Shown in pieces: positions 17,524-26,680 of a stretch of 30,058 nt of DNA. The stretch's first letter is position 1, and the number at the start of each line of letters is the position of its first letter. The stretch is from contig CAYMBG010000021.1 of assembly GCA_964388615.1 (NCBI GenBank), forward strand, positions 1 to 30,058. Direction: 5' to 3'. Below the pieces are notes generated by a model. The model worked only from the letters and a program-made list of their open reading frames with translations, was not told where the DNA came from and ran no database searches. The position numbers were made by a program, and so were the translations under genes. The DNA comes from SLLW01 sp964388615. GTDB taxonomy: Bacteria; Bacteroidota; Rhodothermia; Balneolales; Natronogracilivirgulaceae.

Positions 17524-18296
17524 ATCTGAATAATCTCAGTATCTTGCGGAATTTCGGGGTCAAATTCCAGGGAGGATGGGTTGATTTCAAGCGCTCTTAT
17601 CACAAAAAAGATATTGGATTTTTCATCGGCACTCAATATTTGAATGCGTCTTGGAAGCAGATAGCCGTCGATTTGCGCATGGTTTTCAAACTGAAAAAAG
17701 CGATAGGCGTCAGGATGTTCTGCCGGTAGTTCCGTGCGCAGAAGCCGGCCGTTCTCACGATTGATGAAGTGACGTTCGCCATCCACGGTTTCAACCAGAA
17801 AATGATCTTTATTTTCGTAGATTCGGTAGATTTGCTCCGCACTGGTGACGGGAAAGAGCATTTCTATGATATTCAGAGCTCCCACTCCGTTGAGGAAGTA
17901 CCAGGAAGCATCGGCCTGGGACATTTTATGGGCGATTTCCTCGATGCGATTGTATATGATTACGGAATCGGGGTTGCTGTAGATCCGTCCTCCCTCAATA
18001 CCCAGGTTGTTACGGATTGTCATCAGGCTTTGTTCGCGAGTGGAGCGGAACCGGACGGTCAAGCGCTCCGTTTGTCCCGGTTCGCTCACTTGCACGCTGG
18101 CACGTCCGCTCAGTGATTGCAATGATTCCGGAAATCGTAGCTGTTCATCCAGGAAGGTTTGCTTGTCCACTTCCGATAGTCGAAACTCGCTGTCTTCAAA
18201 CCGCAATGTTTCTGTAGGAGAGCAAGAAACCAGGCCCGCCACCAGTAAGACCAGCAGTATCACATAACGATGGCTATTGAAATTTTGCGCGATCAT
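17520..18296 (-). CDS. DUF4292 lipoprotein
   Basis: The 258-residue product has a lipoprotein signal with lipobox LVSC (Cys25), so it should be anchored to a membrane after Lgt/LspA processing. The rest (FPESLQSLSGRASVQVSEPG, then many beta strands and the end block LPRRIQILSADEKSNIFFV) fits DUF4292, whose members look like the LolA/LolB beta-sheet fold. A role in outer-membrane lipoprotein handling is possible but not proven. It sits between a TPR lipoprotein (4 bp upstream) and an EnvC-like protein (4-bp overlap). That order is found again and again in Bacteroidota, which supports one operon and a shared envelope task. Confidence 0.85.
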   Translation of the reverse strand: MIAQNFNSHRYVILLVLLVAGLVSCSPTETLRFEDSEFRLSEVDKQTFLDEQLRFPESLQSLSGRASVQVSEPGQTERLTVRFRSTREQSLMTIRNNLGIEGGRIYSNPDSVIIYNRIEEIAHKMSQADASWYFLNGVGALNIIEMLFPVTSAEQIYRIYENKDHFLVETVDGERHFINRENGRLLRTELPAEHPDAYRFFQFENHAQIDGYLLPRRIQILSADEKSNIFFVIRALEINPSSLEFDPEIPQDTEIIQI

Positions 18297-18300
18297 ATCG

Positions 18301-20061
18301 TCAATTGATATGCAAACGTTCCTTCAGGTAGGTACGAGACTCATCTTTTTCAAGAGCTTTTTGCCACCAGTAAAGGGCCCGGTCCGGTTCGCCCAGTTTG
18401 TCATAAACATCTCCCAGATGTTCCATTACTTCCGCGCTGGCGTCGCCCGTCTCAATGGAGGCCCGGATATATTCGTAAGCGTTTTCGTAATCTCCCATCT
18501 TGAAATAGACCCACCCGAGGGTGTCCAGGAAAGCGGAGTTGTCGGGACTCAGTTCAAGTGCCCTGGAAGCCATCTCCTTTGCCTGCTCCAGTTCTTTTTC
18601 CCTTTCCGAGAGCATGAATGCGTAATTATTCAGGGCTACATCGTTATCGGGGTCCAGTGAAATGGCTTCTTCATAAGCTTCGTCAGCCTGATCCCACAAT
18701 TCCAGGGCCGAGTAGACATCCCCGAGCGTACCCTGGATGATGGAGCGGAACGGGGTGCGCGAAGGAAGCTCTGAAGCCTTTTTGAGCCATGCTGCCGCCT
18801 CTTCCAGTTGATCTTGCAGAAAATAAGATCCGCCCACAAAAAAATGGATAAACGCATCGTCGGGTACAAATTCGTTGGCTTTCTTTCCCGATTCGACAGC
18901 GCGTTCATAAGAGCCCTGGACATAGTAGCTTTGGATAAGCTGACGCCAGGCGGCGTCATTTTCGGGCATGATCTCCACCGTTTGTTCAAGATGATCCAGG
19001 GCGATGTTCTCATTCCCCAAAGTGAGATAATATTCTGCGGCCATGGCATGCGACATGCCTTTGTCAGGCTCGGTTTGCAACAGTGTTTCGACCAGATCCC
19101 CGGTGGTTTTTCTGAGAGGCTCCGACTCCGGATCGTTGGCAAAGCGTCCGATGATATATTGCACGATTTCAAATTTTTTGCCGGCTGACACCTGCGGGTC
19201 GGCGACCAGGTCGTGCAGGATGTTCCCCGCTTTTTCCCACTCCTCGTTGTTGATATGGATCTCGGCCAGGTTGACCAGCGCCTCGGGGTGCATGGGGTTT
19301 CGTTCCAGCGCTCTTTCCAGGGTTTGCTGAGCCATTTCCGGCTTCTGCTCTTCGAGGTAGAACTGGCTGAGCATCATCAGGGCATTGGTATTGCCCCGGT
19401 CTGTTTCGATCACCTTTTGGAGTTCTTCAATGATGGCCTGAGTGTCATCCATCCGGTTGAAATTACTGATGCGCTGGTAATAAATGGCCATATCCGGACC
19501 GGTAAGGTCAAGAATCTGCTGAAATACCTCATTGGAAGCTTCCAGCTCACCCTGTTCGCTATGGATCTGTGCTTTGGTTTGGAGCATTCTTATGTCGTTG
19601 GGGTGGTAGGCGAGGATGGAATCCAGTTGCGCCACAGCTTCCGGGTAATTACCATTATCCCGATATCCATTGGCCAGTTGTAGCCTGAACCATCGATTCT
19701 CAGGCTCCAGTTCAACGGCTCGGCGATTGTAATAGATGGCATCCACCGGATCTCCCATCTCGAAATAGAGGTCAGCCAGCGAAAAGAGGATACCCGCTTT
19801 GTCCGGGAGTATGGAATGGGCCCTGGTCAGATGAATTTCGGCGGCCTGGAGGTCATCCAGCTGCATGGCTGTGATGCCACGTATAAAATGGGTTTGCGCT
19901 TCCACAATATCTTTTTCCAGGATGAGGCGGCCTGTTGTGGTTTCATCTGTATCGGCAACCTGTTCACTGGAGGAGCAGGCTGTGATAGCGCTAAGAGCTA
20001 AACAAATGGTGACAACCATTCCTGATGCAGGGCGGAAAAAGTTTTGCCTCAAGGTGTTCAT
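18301..20061 (-). CDS. Large TPR lipoprotein
   Basis: From the ATG at 20061 the product is 586 residues, with a lipoprotein signal ending in the lipobox AITAC (Cys29). The open frame extends 21 codons further to 20124, but that longer start would put the signal out of place. The mature part is about a dozen TPR units, with good examples at AIYYNRRAVELEPENRW and EEAISLDPDNDVALNNYAF. TPR lipoproteins of this length precede the DUF4292 gene in many Bacteroidota and may act as a scaffold at the outer membrane. It is the first gene of the four-gene envelope operon; 195 bp without a gene lie between it and the fructosamine-kinase gene, and no confident promoter was seen there. Confidence 0.88.
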   Translation of the reverse strand: MNTLRQNFFRPASGMVVTICLALSAITACSSSEQVADTDETTTGRLILEKDIVEAQTHFIRGITAMQLDDLQAAEIHLTRAHSILPDKAGILFSLADLYFEMGDPVDAIYYNRRAVELEPENRWFRLQLANGYRDNGNYPEAVAQLDSILAYHPNDIRMLQTKAQIHSEQGELEASNEVFQQILDLTGPDMAIYYQRISNFNRMDDTQAIIEELQKVIETDRGNTNALMMLSQFYLEEQKPEMAQQTLERALERNPMHPEALVNLAEIHINNEEWEKAGNILHDLVADPQVSAGKKFEIVQYIIGRFANDPESEPLRKTTGDLVETLLQTEPDKGMSHAMAAEYYLTLGNENIALDHLEQTVEIMPENDAAWRQLIQSYYVQGSYERAVESGKKANEFVPDDAFIHFFVGGSYFLQDQLEEAAAWLKKASELPSRTPFRSIIQGTLGDVYSALELWDQADEAYEEAISLDPDNDVALNNYAFMLSEREKELEQAKEMASRALELSPDNSAFLDTLGWVYFKMGDYENAYEYIRASIETGDASAEVMEHLGDVYDKLGEPDRALYWWQKALEKDESRTYLKERLHIN

Positions 20062-20256
20062 TGATAATAAGAGAGTGGACCCGAAGTAGTCGGATGATTC
20101 CATTTTTTTATTTTTGTAGATCACAACAAAGTAACGAATAGACAGGAACTATGGTACGATAGAACTGAGATGGTAAGATTTGTTTTCATAACCCTGGCCG
20201 GAATACGTCCAAAGAGATCTCCCCGGGGTCAGGTTTTGCAGGACGGGGGGGATTTC

Positions 20257-21135
20257 TCATTGCTGGAAACGCCGGATGATGGATTCCGTTTGTGAAACAT
20301 AGGCGCCACCGAACAGGTTTACGTGTACCAGCAGGGGGTAAAGATTATAGATATCCTTTCGTTGTGAGAAGCCGGGTGTGAGCGGCCAGACCTCTTCATA
20401 TGCCCGGTAGAAATCCGCTCCGAACCCGCCGAACATACGGGTAAAGGCGAGTTCCATTTCCCGGTGTCCGTAATAGACGGCGGGATCAATCATAACGGGC
20501 CGGTTCTGCTTATCGCAAAGGTAGTTACCGCCCCAGAGGTCACCATGAAGCAGGGAAGCCGGCTCGTCCGGAAAGATATCCGGCAATGCCTCGAACAGAT
20601 GGTCGAGAGACTGGCGGGTGCTTTTGGAAAAATAACCACTCTGTTGCGCCATTTTAAATTGCGGCTCAATACGACATTCCCTGAAAAACGAGATCCAGTC
20701 ATCCCGCCAATCATTGTTTTGGGGCAGTCGTCCGATGTAGTTGTGGTGATCGAGTCCGTACCGGGATTCCCGGTGCTGATGCATCTCTGCCAGTGCCCGG
20801 CCGAACCGCAGATCGAAATCGCCGGTTGAGCGGCCTTCCTCTACAAAAGAGAGAATAAGCCAGGAAGTATCGGTGGATTCGTCATCAAGCACGCCGACTA
20901 TTTCCGGTATCCGGATTTCACTGACGGCGTTATTTAACAGCTCCAGGCCCCGGGCCTCCTTTTCAAACATATCAAGCAAGGATCGCCGGTTTTGTTTCAC
21001 AAAAAGGGTGGTTCCGTTGGCCAGGCTGACACGGGCGGCGTCGTTGATACAACCTCCTCCTACGGGGGTGTGCTTTGTGATTTCGCTGTCGAATTTTTCT
21101 TTCAAAAAAGCGTGGAGCGATTCAGATGGTTTCAT
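20257..21135 (-). CDS. Fructosamine/ketosamine kinase family protein
   Basis: The 292-residue protein has the aminoglycoside-phosphotransferase-like kinase fold. The N-terminal part has TPVGGGCINDA as nucleotide loop and TTLFVKQNR with the ATP-binding Lys. The catalytic block is LLHGDLWGGN (Asp as base) and the metal-binding segment is VMIDPAVYYGHREMELAF. These are the marks of the fructosamine-3-kinase family, which phosphorylates sugar-amine adducts on proteins or small molecules so that they fall apart (deglycation). It lies upstream of nothing obviously related: the phosphatase gene on the same strand starts 128 bp further upstream. This pairing of a protein deglycation kinase with a low-molecular-weight phosphatase is seen elsewhere, and a common transcript is likely. 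Confidence 0.92.
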   Translation of the reverse strand: MKPSESLHAFLKEKFDSEITKHTPVGGGCINDAARVSLANGTTLFVKQNRRSLLDMFEKEARGLELLNNAVSEIRIPEIVGVLDDESTDTSWLILSFVEEGRSTGDFDLRFGRALAEMHQHRESRYGLDHHNYIGRLPQNNDWRDDWISFFRECRIEPQFKMAQQSGYFSKSTRQSLDHLFEALPDIFPDEPASLLHGDLWGGNYLCDKQNRPVMIDPAVYYGHREMELAFTRMFGGFGADFYRAYEEVWPLTPGFSQRKDIYNLYPLLVHVNLFGGAYVSQTESIIRRFQQ

Positions 21136-21263
21136 AAGAGATTGCAGGTTGGTTCCAAAATTTGGGAAGGGCGATTCGGATACGATAGATACCTCTCAAA
21201 ATGTTCAGGCAGCGCAATCGATAAGGATCGCAAGGTGACCGCTGGAGGTGCAAAGTGTGCTGT

Positions 21264-21788
21264 TTATGATTTTATAAAAGGCCTGATCTGCTCAAGCAAC
21301 TCTTCACTACTGCGCATCACGATATCAAAAACCAGTTCAAAGCCGTTGATGCCGCCATAATAAGGATCGGGTACCTCCCCATCGCCGGGAGAAGGATCGA
21401 AATTCCTGAGCAGAAACAGCTTATCATGATACTTTTGATTACGGTCCAAAAGCTTCAAGTCATTAAGGTTATCCTGATCCATAGCCAGAACCAGATCAAA
21501 ATAGGCAAAATCGGAGTACTCGAACTTCCTGGCCCTCGAATGAAGCTGAACACCGTGTTTTTCCGCTATATTGCGGCTTTTGCTGTTAGCTGGTTCACCC
21601 ACATGGTAAGCTCCTGTTCCGGCAGAATCAATTTCAAAAAAAGCGGAAAATCCCTCCCGGTCCACAAGATGCTGGAAGACTCCTTCTCCGGTTGGACTTC
21701 GGCAGATGTTGCCGAGACAGACAAAACAGATTCGAAAAGGATCGTTGGTTGTGATTTCGCGAAGGCTCAGTTTGTGTTGCGTTTGCAT
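21264..21788 (-). CDS. Low molecular weight protein-tyrosine phosphatase
   Basis: The 174-residue protein has the signature loop CLGNICRSPT (C24 to R30, C-x5-R) after a hydrophobic strand FRICFV and the general acid in PDPYYGG (D141). These are the key residues of the LMW-PTP family, which removes phosphate from protein tyrosines and in bacteria often works against BY-kinases in polysaccharide export. No kinase or polysaccharide gene lies in the window. The N-terminal 16 residues before the first strand (MQTQHKLSLREITTND) are not typical, but no better start codon is present. It is divergent from ileS. Confidence 0.95.
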   Translation of the reverse strand: MQTQHKLSLREITTNDPFRICFVCLGNICRSPTGEGVFQHLVDREGFSAFFEIDSAGTGAYHVGEPANSKSRNIAEKHGVQLHSRARKFEYSDFAYFDLVLAMDQDNLNDLKLLDRNQKYHDKLFLLRNFDPSPGDGEVPDPYYGGINGFELVFDIVMRSSEELLEQIRPFIKS

Positions 21789-21971
21789 TTTTGGGGTATT
21801 TTTGTGTGTTTCGTGATATTTACATGACGATAACCATGGTGTATGGCCAGTCCTGAATCAAGAAGTTTATTGCTTCATGCGTATAAATCAAAATATTTTC
21901 GTGTGTTTAATGTAAAGATAACGGGTTTTGTAAGACGTGATTATTTTGAGTTTTGCTGTGTTGAGGCGTAG

Positions 21972-22003
21972 TTTCAGGACTGCAAAAAAAATTCGTATAT
22001 TTA
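21972..22003 (+). promoter_or_regulatory. Putative Bacteroidota-type promoter of ileS
   Basis: TTTC (21972-21975), a 20-bp spacer and TATATTTA (21996-22003) resemble the TTTG-N19/20-TAnnTTTG promoter form of Bacteroidota. It is 41 bp before the ileS ATG. The -33 box is one base off, so this is a suggestion. Confidence 0.4.
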
Positions 22004-22044
22004 CTCTCTTGTAAATACCCTAATAAGAGGACCTTTCCAGGTTT

Positions 22045-25000
22045 ATGAGTAAAAAATTCAAGGAAGTCAAACAGTTACAGTACGCCAAGACCGAACTGGA
22101 TGTTCTGGACTGGTGGAAAGAAAAAAATATTTTCGGTAAAAGTGTATCCACCAGACAGGATGGTATTCCATTTACCTTTTATGAAGGTCCGCCGACAGCC
22201 AATGGCAAACCGGGTATTCACCATGTGTTATCACGAACCGTAAAAGATCTGTTTTGCCGTTATAAGACACTGAAGGGTTTTAAAGTGGACCGGAAAGCGG
22301 GTTGGGACACGCACGGCCTTCCTGTGGAGATCGAAGTTGAGAAAGAACTTGGCCTTCAGGGGCGCTCCCAGGTTGAAGATTACGGGATTGCCGAATATAA
22401 CGCCAAGTGCCGGGAGAGTGTGCTGCGCTATACCGGCGAATGGAATCGCCTGACGGAACGAATGGGATATTGGGTAGATCTTGAAAGCCCGTATATCACT
22501 TATGAGAATAATTATATAGAGTCGGTCTGGTGGGCTTTGAAACAGATGTTTGAAAAGGACCTGATCTATAAAGGATACAAAATTCAGTGGTATTCCCCCG
22601 GCAGCGGCACTGTTTTGAGTTCGCACGAAGTCAGTCTCGGCTACAAAGAGGTCCAGGATCCCTCAGTCTTCATAAAATTTCCGGTGGATGGAGAAGAGAA
22701 CACCTACTTCATGGCGTGGACAACCACACCATGGACCCTTATCTCCAACATGGTACTGGCCGTGCATCCCGAGTTGGATTATGTGAAGGTCAGGTCAGTG
22801 GAAGGCGATACGGAAACGTACAACTATCTTGCAAAGGGCCTGGTCTCGAAGGTTATGGGTGATGATGTTGAAATCATCGAAGAGATGAAAGGCTCCGACC
22901 TGATTGGCCGGACTTACGAACCGATGTTTTCCTACGCACTCAAAGAGATATCAAAAGATCAGGCGTGGCGTATCGTGCCGGCTGATTTTGTGACCCTGGA
23001 AGAAGGAACCGGTATTGTACATATTGCTCCGGCATTTGGTGCCGATGACTATGAGGTCTGCAGGCGCGAGGAGATTCCGATGTTCAACCCGATCAGTCGA
23101 GAAGGGCGCTTCGAGGAGCTGGTGGAAGATTTTGCCGGACAGTGGTTCAAAGATGCCGATAAGAATATCGCCCGCAATATTAAGGAAAGGGGGCTCATGT
23201 ATCGGCATGAGACCTACTTGCACAACTATCCGCATGACTGGCGTAAGGGGACCCCTTTAATGTCCTATCCCGTGGAATCGTGGTTTATCAGGACGACCCG
23301 GTTGCGCGACCGTATGGTGGAGATCAACAAGAAAATCAATTGGAAACCGGCCAGTACCGGTACGGGCCGGTTTGGATTGTGGCTGGAAAACAATGTGGAC
23401 TGGGCCATTTCTCGTCAGCGCTTTTGGGGAACGCCGCTCCCGATATGGGTCAATGACAAGAACCCGGAAGAGGTGGAGTGTGTCGGTAGCATAGCCGAGC
23501 TGCGGGAGAAAGGAGGGATCAATGCCGATAAGGATATAGATCTGCACCGCCCTCATATTGATGAGATCACCTGGGAAGCCAAAGACGGTGGTACCATGCG
23601 TCGGATTCCCGATCTGTTGGATGTCTGGTTTGACTCCGGCGCCATGCCGTTTGCCCAACGACACTATCCCTTTGAGAACAAGGCCGAATTCAAGGAAAAT
23701 TTCCCGGCTGATTTTATTGCCGAAGGCGTGGATCAAACCCGGGGTTGGTTTTACACTTTACATGCTATCGCGACAATCCTGTTTGATTCCCCGGCTTATC
23801 AGAATGTGGTGTCGAACGGACTGGTACTTGATGCGCATGGCAACAAGATGAGCAAGACCAAAGGCAATACCGTTGATCCTTTCGAGATCATCCGCAATTT
23901 CGGGGCCGATACCACACGCTGGTATATGATGAGTAATTCCTCTCCATGGGATAATCTGAAATTTAGTGAAGAGGGATTGAATGAAACACAACGCAAGTTT
24001 TTCAATACCCTGGTGAGTACGTACTCTTTCATGGCGATGTATGCCAATATCGACAAATGGACCTATTCCGGGGTGCCGATACCATACTCGGATCGAACCG
24101 AGATGGATCGCTGGATTATATCACGACAGTTCACCACCATCAAGCAGGTGGATTCGTTTATGGATGACTACGAACCAACCCGCGCCGTGCGGGCGATTGA
24201 AAGGTTTGCAGACGATCTCAGCAACTGGTATGTGCGACGTAACCGCCGCCGTTTCTGGCGGGAAGGCAAGAGCCTGGATAAAACAGCGGCTTATCAGACC
24301 CTGTATGAGTGTCTGGTCAACCTGGCAAAGATTGCCAGTCCCGTTGCTCCCTTCATCACGGAGTGGTTATACCGGAACCTGAACACGGTGACCGGTTTTG
24401 AGGAGGAGTCGGTGCACCTGACTTTCTACCCCTCGGTGGAGGAAACAGCCATAGATCGTGATCTCGAGTACCGCATGGAAATGGCCCGAATCATCTCTTC
24501 CATCGTTTTACGGATTCGCAACAAAATAAATATGAATGTCCGGCAACCGCTCAAACGTTTGATTGTACCTGCGAGCAATGAGGAACAGTATTTGGCGATA
24601 GAGTCCGTAAAACATATTATATTGGATGAAGTGAACGTTAAAGGCATTGAATATGTAGATGATGACTCCGGAATTGTGCAGAAAAGTGCAAAGCCGAATT
24701 TTGCGGCGCTTGGCAAGAAACTCGGAAAGAAAATGAAGCCGGTGGCTGCAGCAGTCCGGGAGCTGTCCACAACACAAATATCAGATTTTGAAAAGAGTGG
24801 TGAATTACAAATTGACCTTGATGATGAACAGTCGATAACACTTACTACCGAAGATGTAGAGATTGCCCGTCACGGACTGAAGGGATGGTCTGTTGAGACG
24901 GAAAAAGGAGTAACGGTTGCACTGGACACGGAACTGGACGAGGCATTGACTCGTGAAGGCCTTGCCCGGGAATTGGTCAACCGAATACAGAATATGCGGA

Positions 25001-25218
25001 AAGAAGCTAATTTTGAGCTTACTGACCGAATTGATATGTTTTTGGAAGGTGATGAAGAGATGAAAACCTCGGTGCAATCCATGAATGATTATGTGAGGAG
25101 CGAAACCCTGGCTGAAAACATAGAATATGGCCCGGCCGAAGAGTCCGATTTTACCAAGAAGTGGGAAATTGGTGGCAAGATGTGCACCATTGCGATCCAA
25201 CGTAACAGTAACTTTTAA
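22045..25218 (+). CDS. ileS: Isoleucyl-tRNA synthetase, type 2, GXHH variant
   Basis: The 1057-residue enzyme charges tRNA-Ile with isoleucine. The class I catalytic core starts at YEGPPTANGKPGIHHVLS; the usual HIGH (H-x-G-H) appears here as G57-I58-H59-H60. The editing domain contains WTTTPWTLISNMVLAV, and the second signature is HGNKMSKTKGN with K601. The anticodon-binding region follows WYVRRNRRRFW, and the C-terminal region lacks the cysteine zinc ligands of type 1 enzymes. Length and sequence fit the eukaryote-like type 2 group, which is known for mupirocin resistance. It leads a plus-strand group with the dksA-like gene 12 bp downstream. Confidence 0.97.
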   Translation: MSKKFKEVKQLQYAKTELDVLDWWKEKNIFGKSVSTRQDGIPFTFYEGPPTANGKPGIHHVLSRTVKDLFCRYKTLKGFKVDRKAGWDTHGLPVEIEVEKELGLQGRSQVEDYGIAEYNAKCRESVLRYTGEWNRLTERMGYWVDLESPYITYENNYIESVWWALKQMFEKDLIYKGYKIQWYSPGSGTVLSSHEVSLGYKEVQDPSVFIKFPVDGEENTYFMAWTTTPWTLISNMVLAVHPELDYVKVRSVEGDTETYNYLAKGLVSKVMGDDVEIIEEMKGSDLIGRTYEPMFSYALKEISKDQAWRIVPADFVTLEEGTGIVHIAPAFGADDYEVCRREEIPMFNPISREGRFEELVEDFAGQWFKDADKNIARNIKERGLMYRHETYLHNYPHDWRKGTPLMSYPVESWFIRTTRLRDRMVEINKKINWKPASTGTGRFGLWLENNVDWAISRQRFWGTPLPIWVNDKNPEEVECVGSIAELREKGGINADKDIDLHRPHIDEITWEAKDGGTMRRIPDLLDVWFDSGAMPFAQRHYPFENKAEFKENFPADFIAEGVDQTRGWFYTLHAIATILFDSPAYQNVVSNGLVLDAHGNKMSKTKGNTVDPFEIIRNFGADTTRWYMMSNSSPWDNLKFSEEGLNETQRKFFNTLVSTYSFMAMYANIDKWTYSGVPIPYSDRTEMDRWIISRQFTTIKQVDSFMDDYEPTRAVRAIERFADDLSNWYVRRNRRRFWREGKSLDKTAAYQTLYECLVNLAKIASPVAPFITEWLYRNLNTVTGFEEESVHLTFYPSVEETAIDRDLEYRMEMARIISSIVLRIRNKINMNVRQPLKRLIVPASNEEQYLAIESVKHIILDEVNVKGIEYVDDDSGIVQKSAKPNFAALGKKLGKKMKPVAAAVRELSTTQISDFEKSGELQIDLDDEQSITLTTEDVEIARHGLKGWSVETEKGVTVALDTELDEALTREGLARELVNRIQNMRKEANFELTDRIDMFLEGDEEMKTSVQSMNDYVRSETLAENIEYGPAEESDFTKKWEIGGKMCTIAIQRNSNF

Positions 25219-25230
25219 TCCTTTGCAGCT

Positions 25231-25632
25231 ATGAGCAAGGAAAATATCGAAAACGAAGAACGCGTAACACCTTATACTGACGAAGAGCTTGAGCACTTTC
25301 GCAGCATCATCATGAAAAAAAGGAAAGAAGCCGAAGAGGATCTGAATATACTCATGGATGCGCTCAAGGAGAGTACTGAAAACTCTTCAGATGAATCCGC
25401 TTACTCTTTCCATATGGCGGATGCCGGAACAGATGCGCAGGAGCGGGAGAAAACCTATATGCTTTTCAACCGCACAAAAAAATTCATCAAGTATCTGGAT
25501 GATGCTATAGAACGTATCAATAACAAGACTTACGGGGTTTGTAAAGTAACAGGGAAAAAGATCTCCAAAGGCCGTCTTGAGGCCGTTCCTCATACCCAAA
25601 TCAGTATTGAAGCCAAATTGAAACGGCGCTAA
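25231..25632 (+). CDS. TraR/DksA family regulator without zinc-finger cysteines
   Basis: The 133-residue protein has the DksA plan: a long coiled-coil hairpin (about residues 15-100) with an acidic tip at HMADAGTDAQERE, then a C-terminal globular end YGVCKVTGKKISKGRLEAVP. DksA proteins enter the RNA polymerase secondary channel and, with ppGpp, change transcription of rRNA and biosynthesis genes. Of the four zinc cysteines only C104 is present; the others are T, I and K (VCKVTGKK and SIEAK). That cysteine-poor form is common in Bacteroidota. It sits between ileS and lspA, separated by 12 bp and 5 bp, so a single transcript is likely. Confidence 0.9.
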   Translation: MSKENIENEERVTPYTDEELEHFRSIIMKKRKEAEEDLNILMDALKESTENSSDESAYSFHMADAGTDAQEREKTYMLFNRTKKFIKYLDDAIERINNKTYGVCKVTGKKISKGRLEAVPHTQISIEAKLKRR

Positions 25633-25637
25633 TTGTT

Positions 25638-26198
25638 TTGAAATCATACCGTACAAAACTGGGTGTACTTGGAGGTGTTGCACTGGGTGTTTTGATTCTG
25701 GATCAGGTATCCAAGTATTGGGTCAGAACAACGCCGGAATTGCATCGTTACACGCTTATTGAAGATTGGCTCGCGCTGAATTACACCAAGAATCCGGGTA
25801 TGGCGATGGGAATCCATTGGGCCGATACCTGGATCATCAGCCTGATTGCGATACTGGCAACCGCTATCATTGCGGTTTACATATGGAAAACGTTAAGACC
25901 AGCCAATACCGGTTATCTGGTTTGTATGGGATTGATAATTGGAGGTGCGCTCGGCAATATAACGGATCGCTTTCTGCAGGCGGGCATCGGGGGATATGGT
26001 GGCATACTTGATGGACATGTTGTGGACTTTATCCATTTTAAGCTGAATGTTGCCGGGGTGGATGTGTTCCCATATATATTTAATGTTGCCGACAGTGCCA
26101 TCACGGTTTCTATAGTGGTGCTTATTATGTTCCATAAAAAGTTGCTTCCGGAGTATACACGTAAACAGCATGAGCAGGTTGAACCTGATGCTCATTGA
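25638..26198 (+). CDS. lspA: Lipoprotein signal peptidase LspA
   Basis: The 186-residue inner-membrane aspartyl protease cuts the signal peptide from lipoproteins after Lgt has added diacylglycerol. It has four hydrophobic segments, ILDQVSKYWV near the first one, NYTKNPGMAMGI, and the two catalytic aspartates in HVVDFIHF (D130) and FNVADSAIT (D152), with GNITDR between. The reading frame has no ATG at the right place, and the TTG at 25638, 5 bp after the dksA-like stop, is the likely start. The end overlaps the sufU-like gene by 29 bp. Its substrates in this window would be the DUF4292 and TPR lipoproteins. Confidence 0.96.
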   Translation: MKSYRTKLGVLGGVALGVLILDQVSKYWVRTTPELHRYTLIEDWLALNYTKNPGMAMGIHWADTWIISLIAILATAIIAVYIWKTLRPANTGYLVCMGLIIGGALGNITDRFLQAGIGGYGGILDGHVVDFIHFKLNVAGVDVFPYIFNVADSAITVSIVVLIMFHKKLLPEYTRKQHEQVEPDAH

Positions 26199-26673
26199 TC
26201 ATTACAAAAATCCGCGAAACAGAGGGAAAGTACCCGATCCGGATTTATCCCATGAGGTAATCAACCGAAAGTGTGGGGATCGGCTGATGTTTACTGCCCG
26301 GCGCGAGGGAGCGTATCTCACAAAAATCCTGTTTGAAGGTAGTGGGTGTTTCTATTGTCTGGCATCGGCATCTATAGCGTGTGATACAATGAGCGGCCTG
26401 CGAGAGGGGCAGGTGAGGCAAGTCGCCGCGGGTACCCGAGAATGGCTTCACAGGGAGGAGTTGTCTCGTGCGGGGAGCAAAGAAGAGGCGCAGGACCAAT
26501 CGGAAGGGGCCTCAAAATCGCAAGAACCATCTATACTCCGAGACTACCCGCAAATTGCAGCACTTGGAGAAATCAAGCAGTTTCCCATGCGCATCGGATG
26601 TACGGACCTGGCCTGGAAGGGATTGTTGGAAATGTTGGATTCTGCAGATATGAATACGGATAAAAGCCGATAG
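26170..26673 (+). CDS. sufU: SufU/IscU-family iron-sulfur scaffold protein
   Basis: The 167-residue protein has the IscU/SufU scaffold features: DHYKNPRNRG at residues 10-19, C35-G-D37 in NRKCGDRL, C60 in FEGSGCFYC, ASAS (66-69), and C144 in MRIGCTDLAW. C35, D37, C60 and C144 are the metal and sulfur-relay residues. The insert of about 50 residues between the second and third cysteine, rich in E, K, S and Q, is the SufU-type spacer, longer here. It assembles or relays Fe-S units, with sulfur from a SufS-type desulfurase, but no suf partner is in the window. A fourth cysteine, C63, is added in the C-x-x-C form. It overlaps lspA at the start and is convergent to ribBA with only 7 bp between stops. 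Confidence 0.88.
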   Translation: MSRLNLMLIDHYKNPRNRGKVPDPDLSHEVINRKCGDRLMFTARREGAYLTKILFEGSGCFYCLASASIACDTMSGLREGQVRQVAAGTREWLHREELSRAGSKEEAQDQSEGASKSQEPSILRDYPQIAALGEIKQFPMRIGCTDLAWKGLLEMLDSADMNTDKSR

Positions 26674-26680
26674 AAAAGGC

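Noticed and set aside
20190..20256. Imperfect hairpin after the fructosamine-kinase gene
   Set aside because: The stem has a mismatch and a bulge and no T run follows, so I do not call a terminator.
25542..25630. Loss of zinc-finger cysteines in the DksA-like protein as a novelty
   Set aside because: Cysteine-poor DksA-like proteins with this C-terminal end are usual in Bacteroidota, so it is noted in the annotation only.
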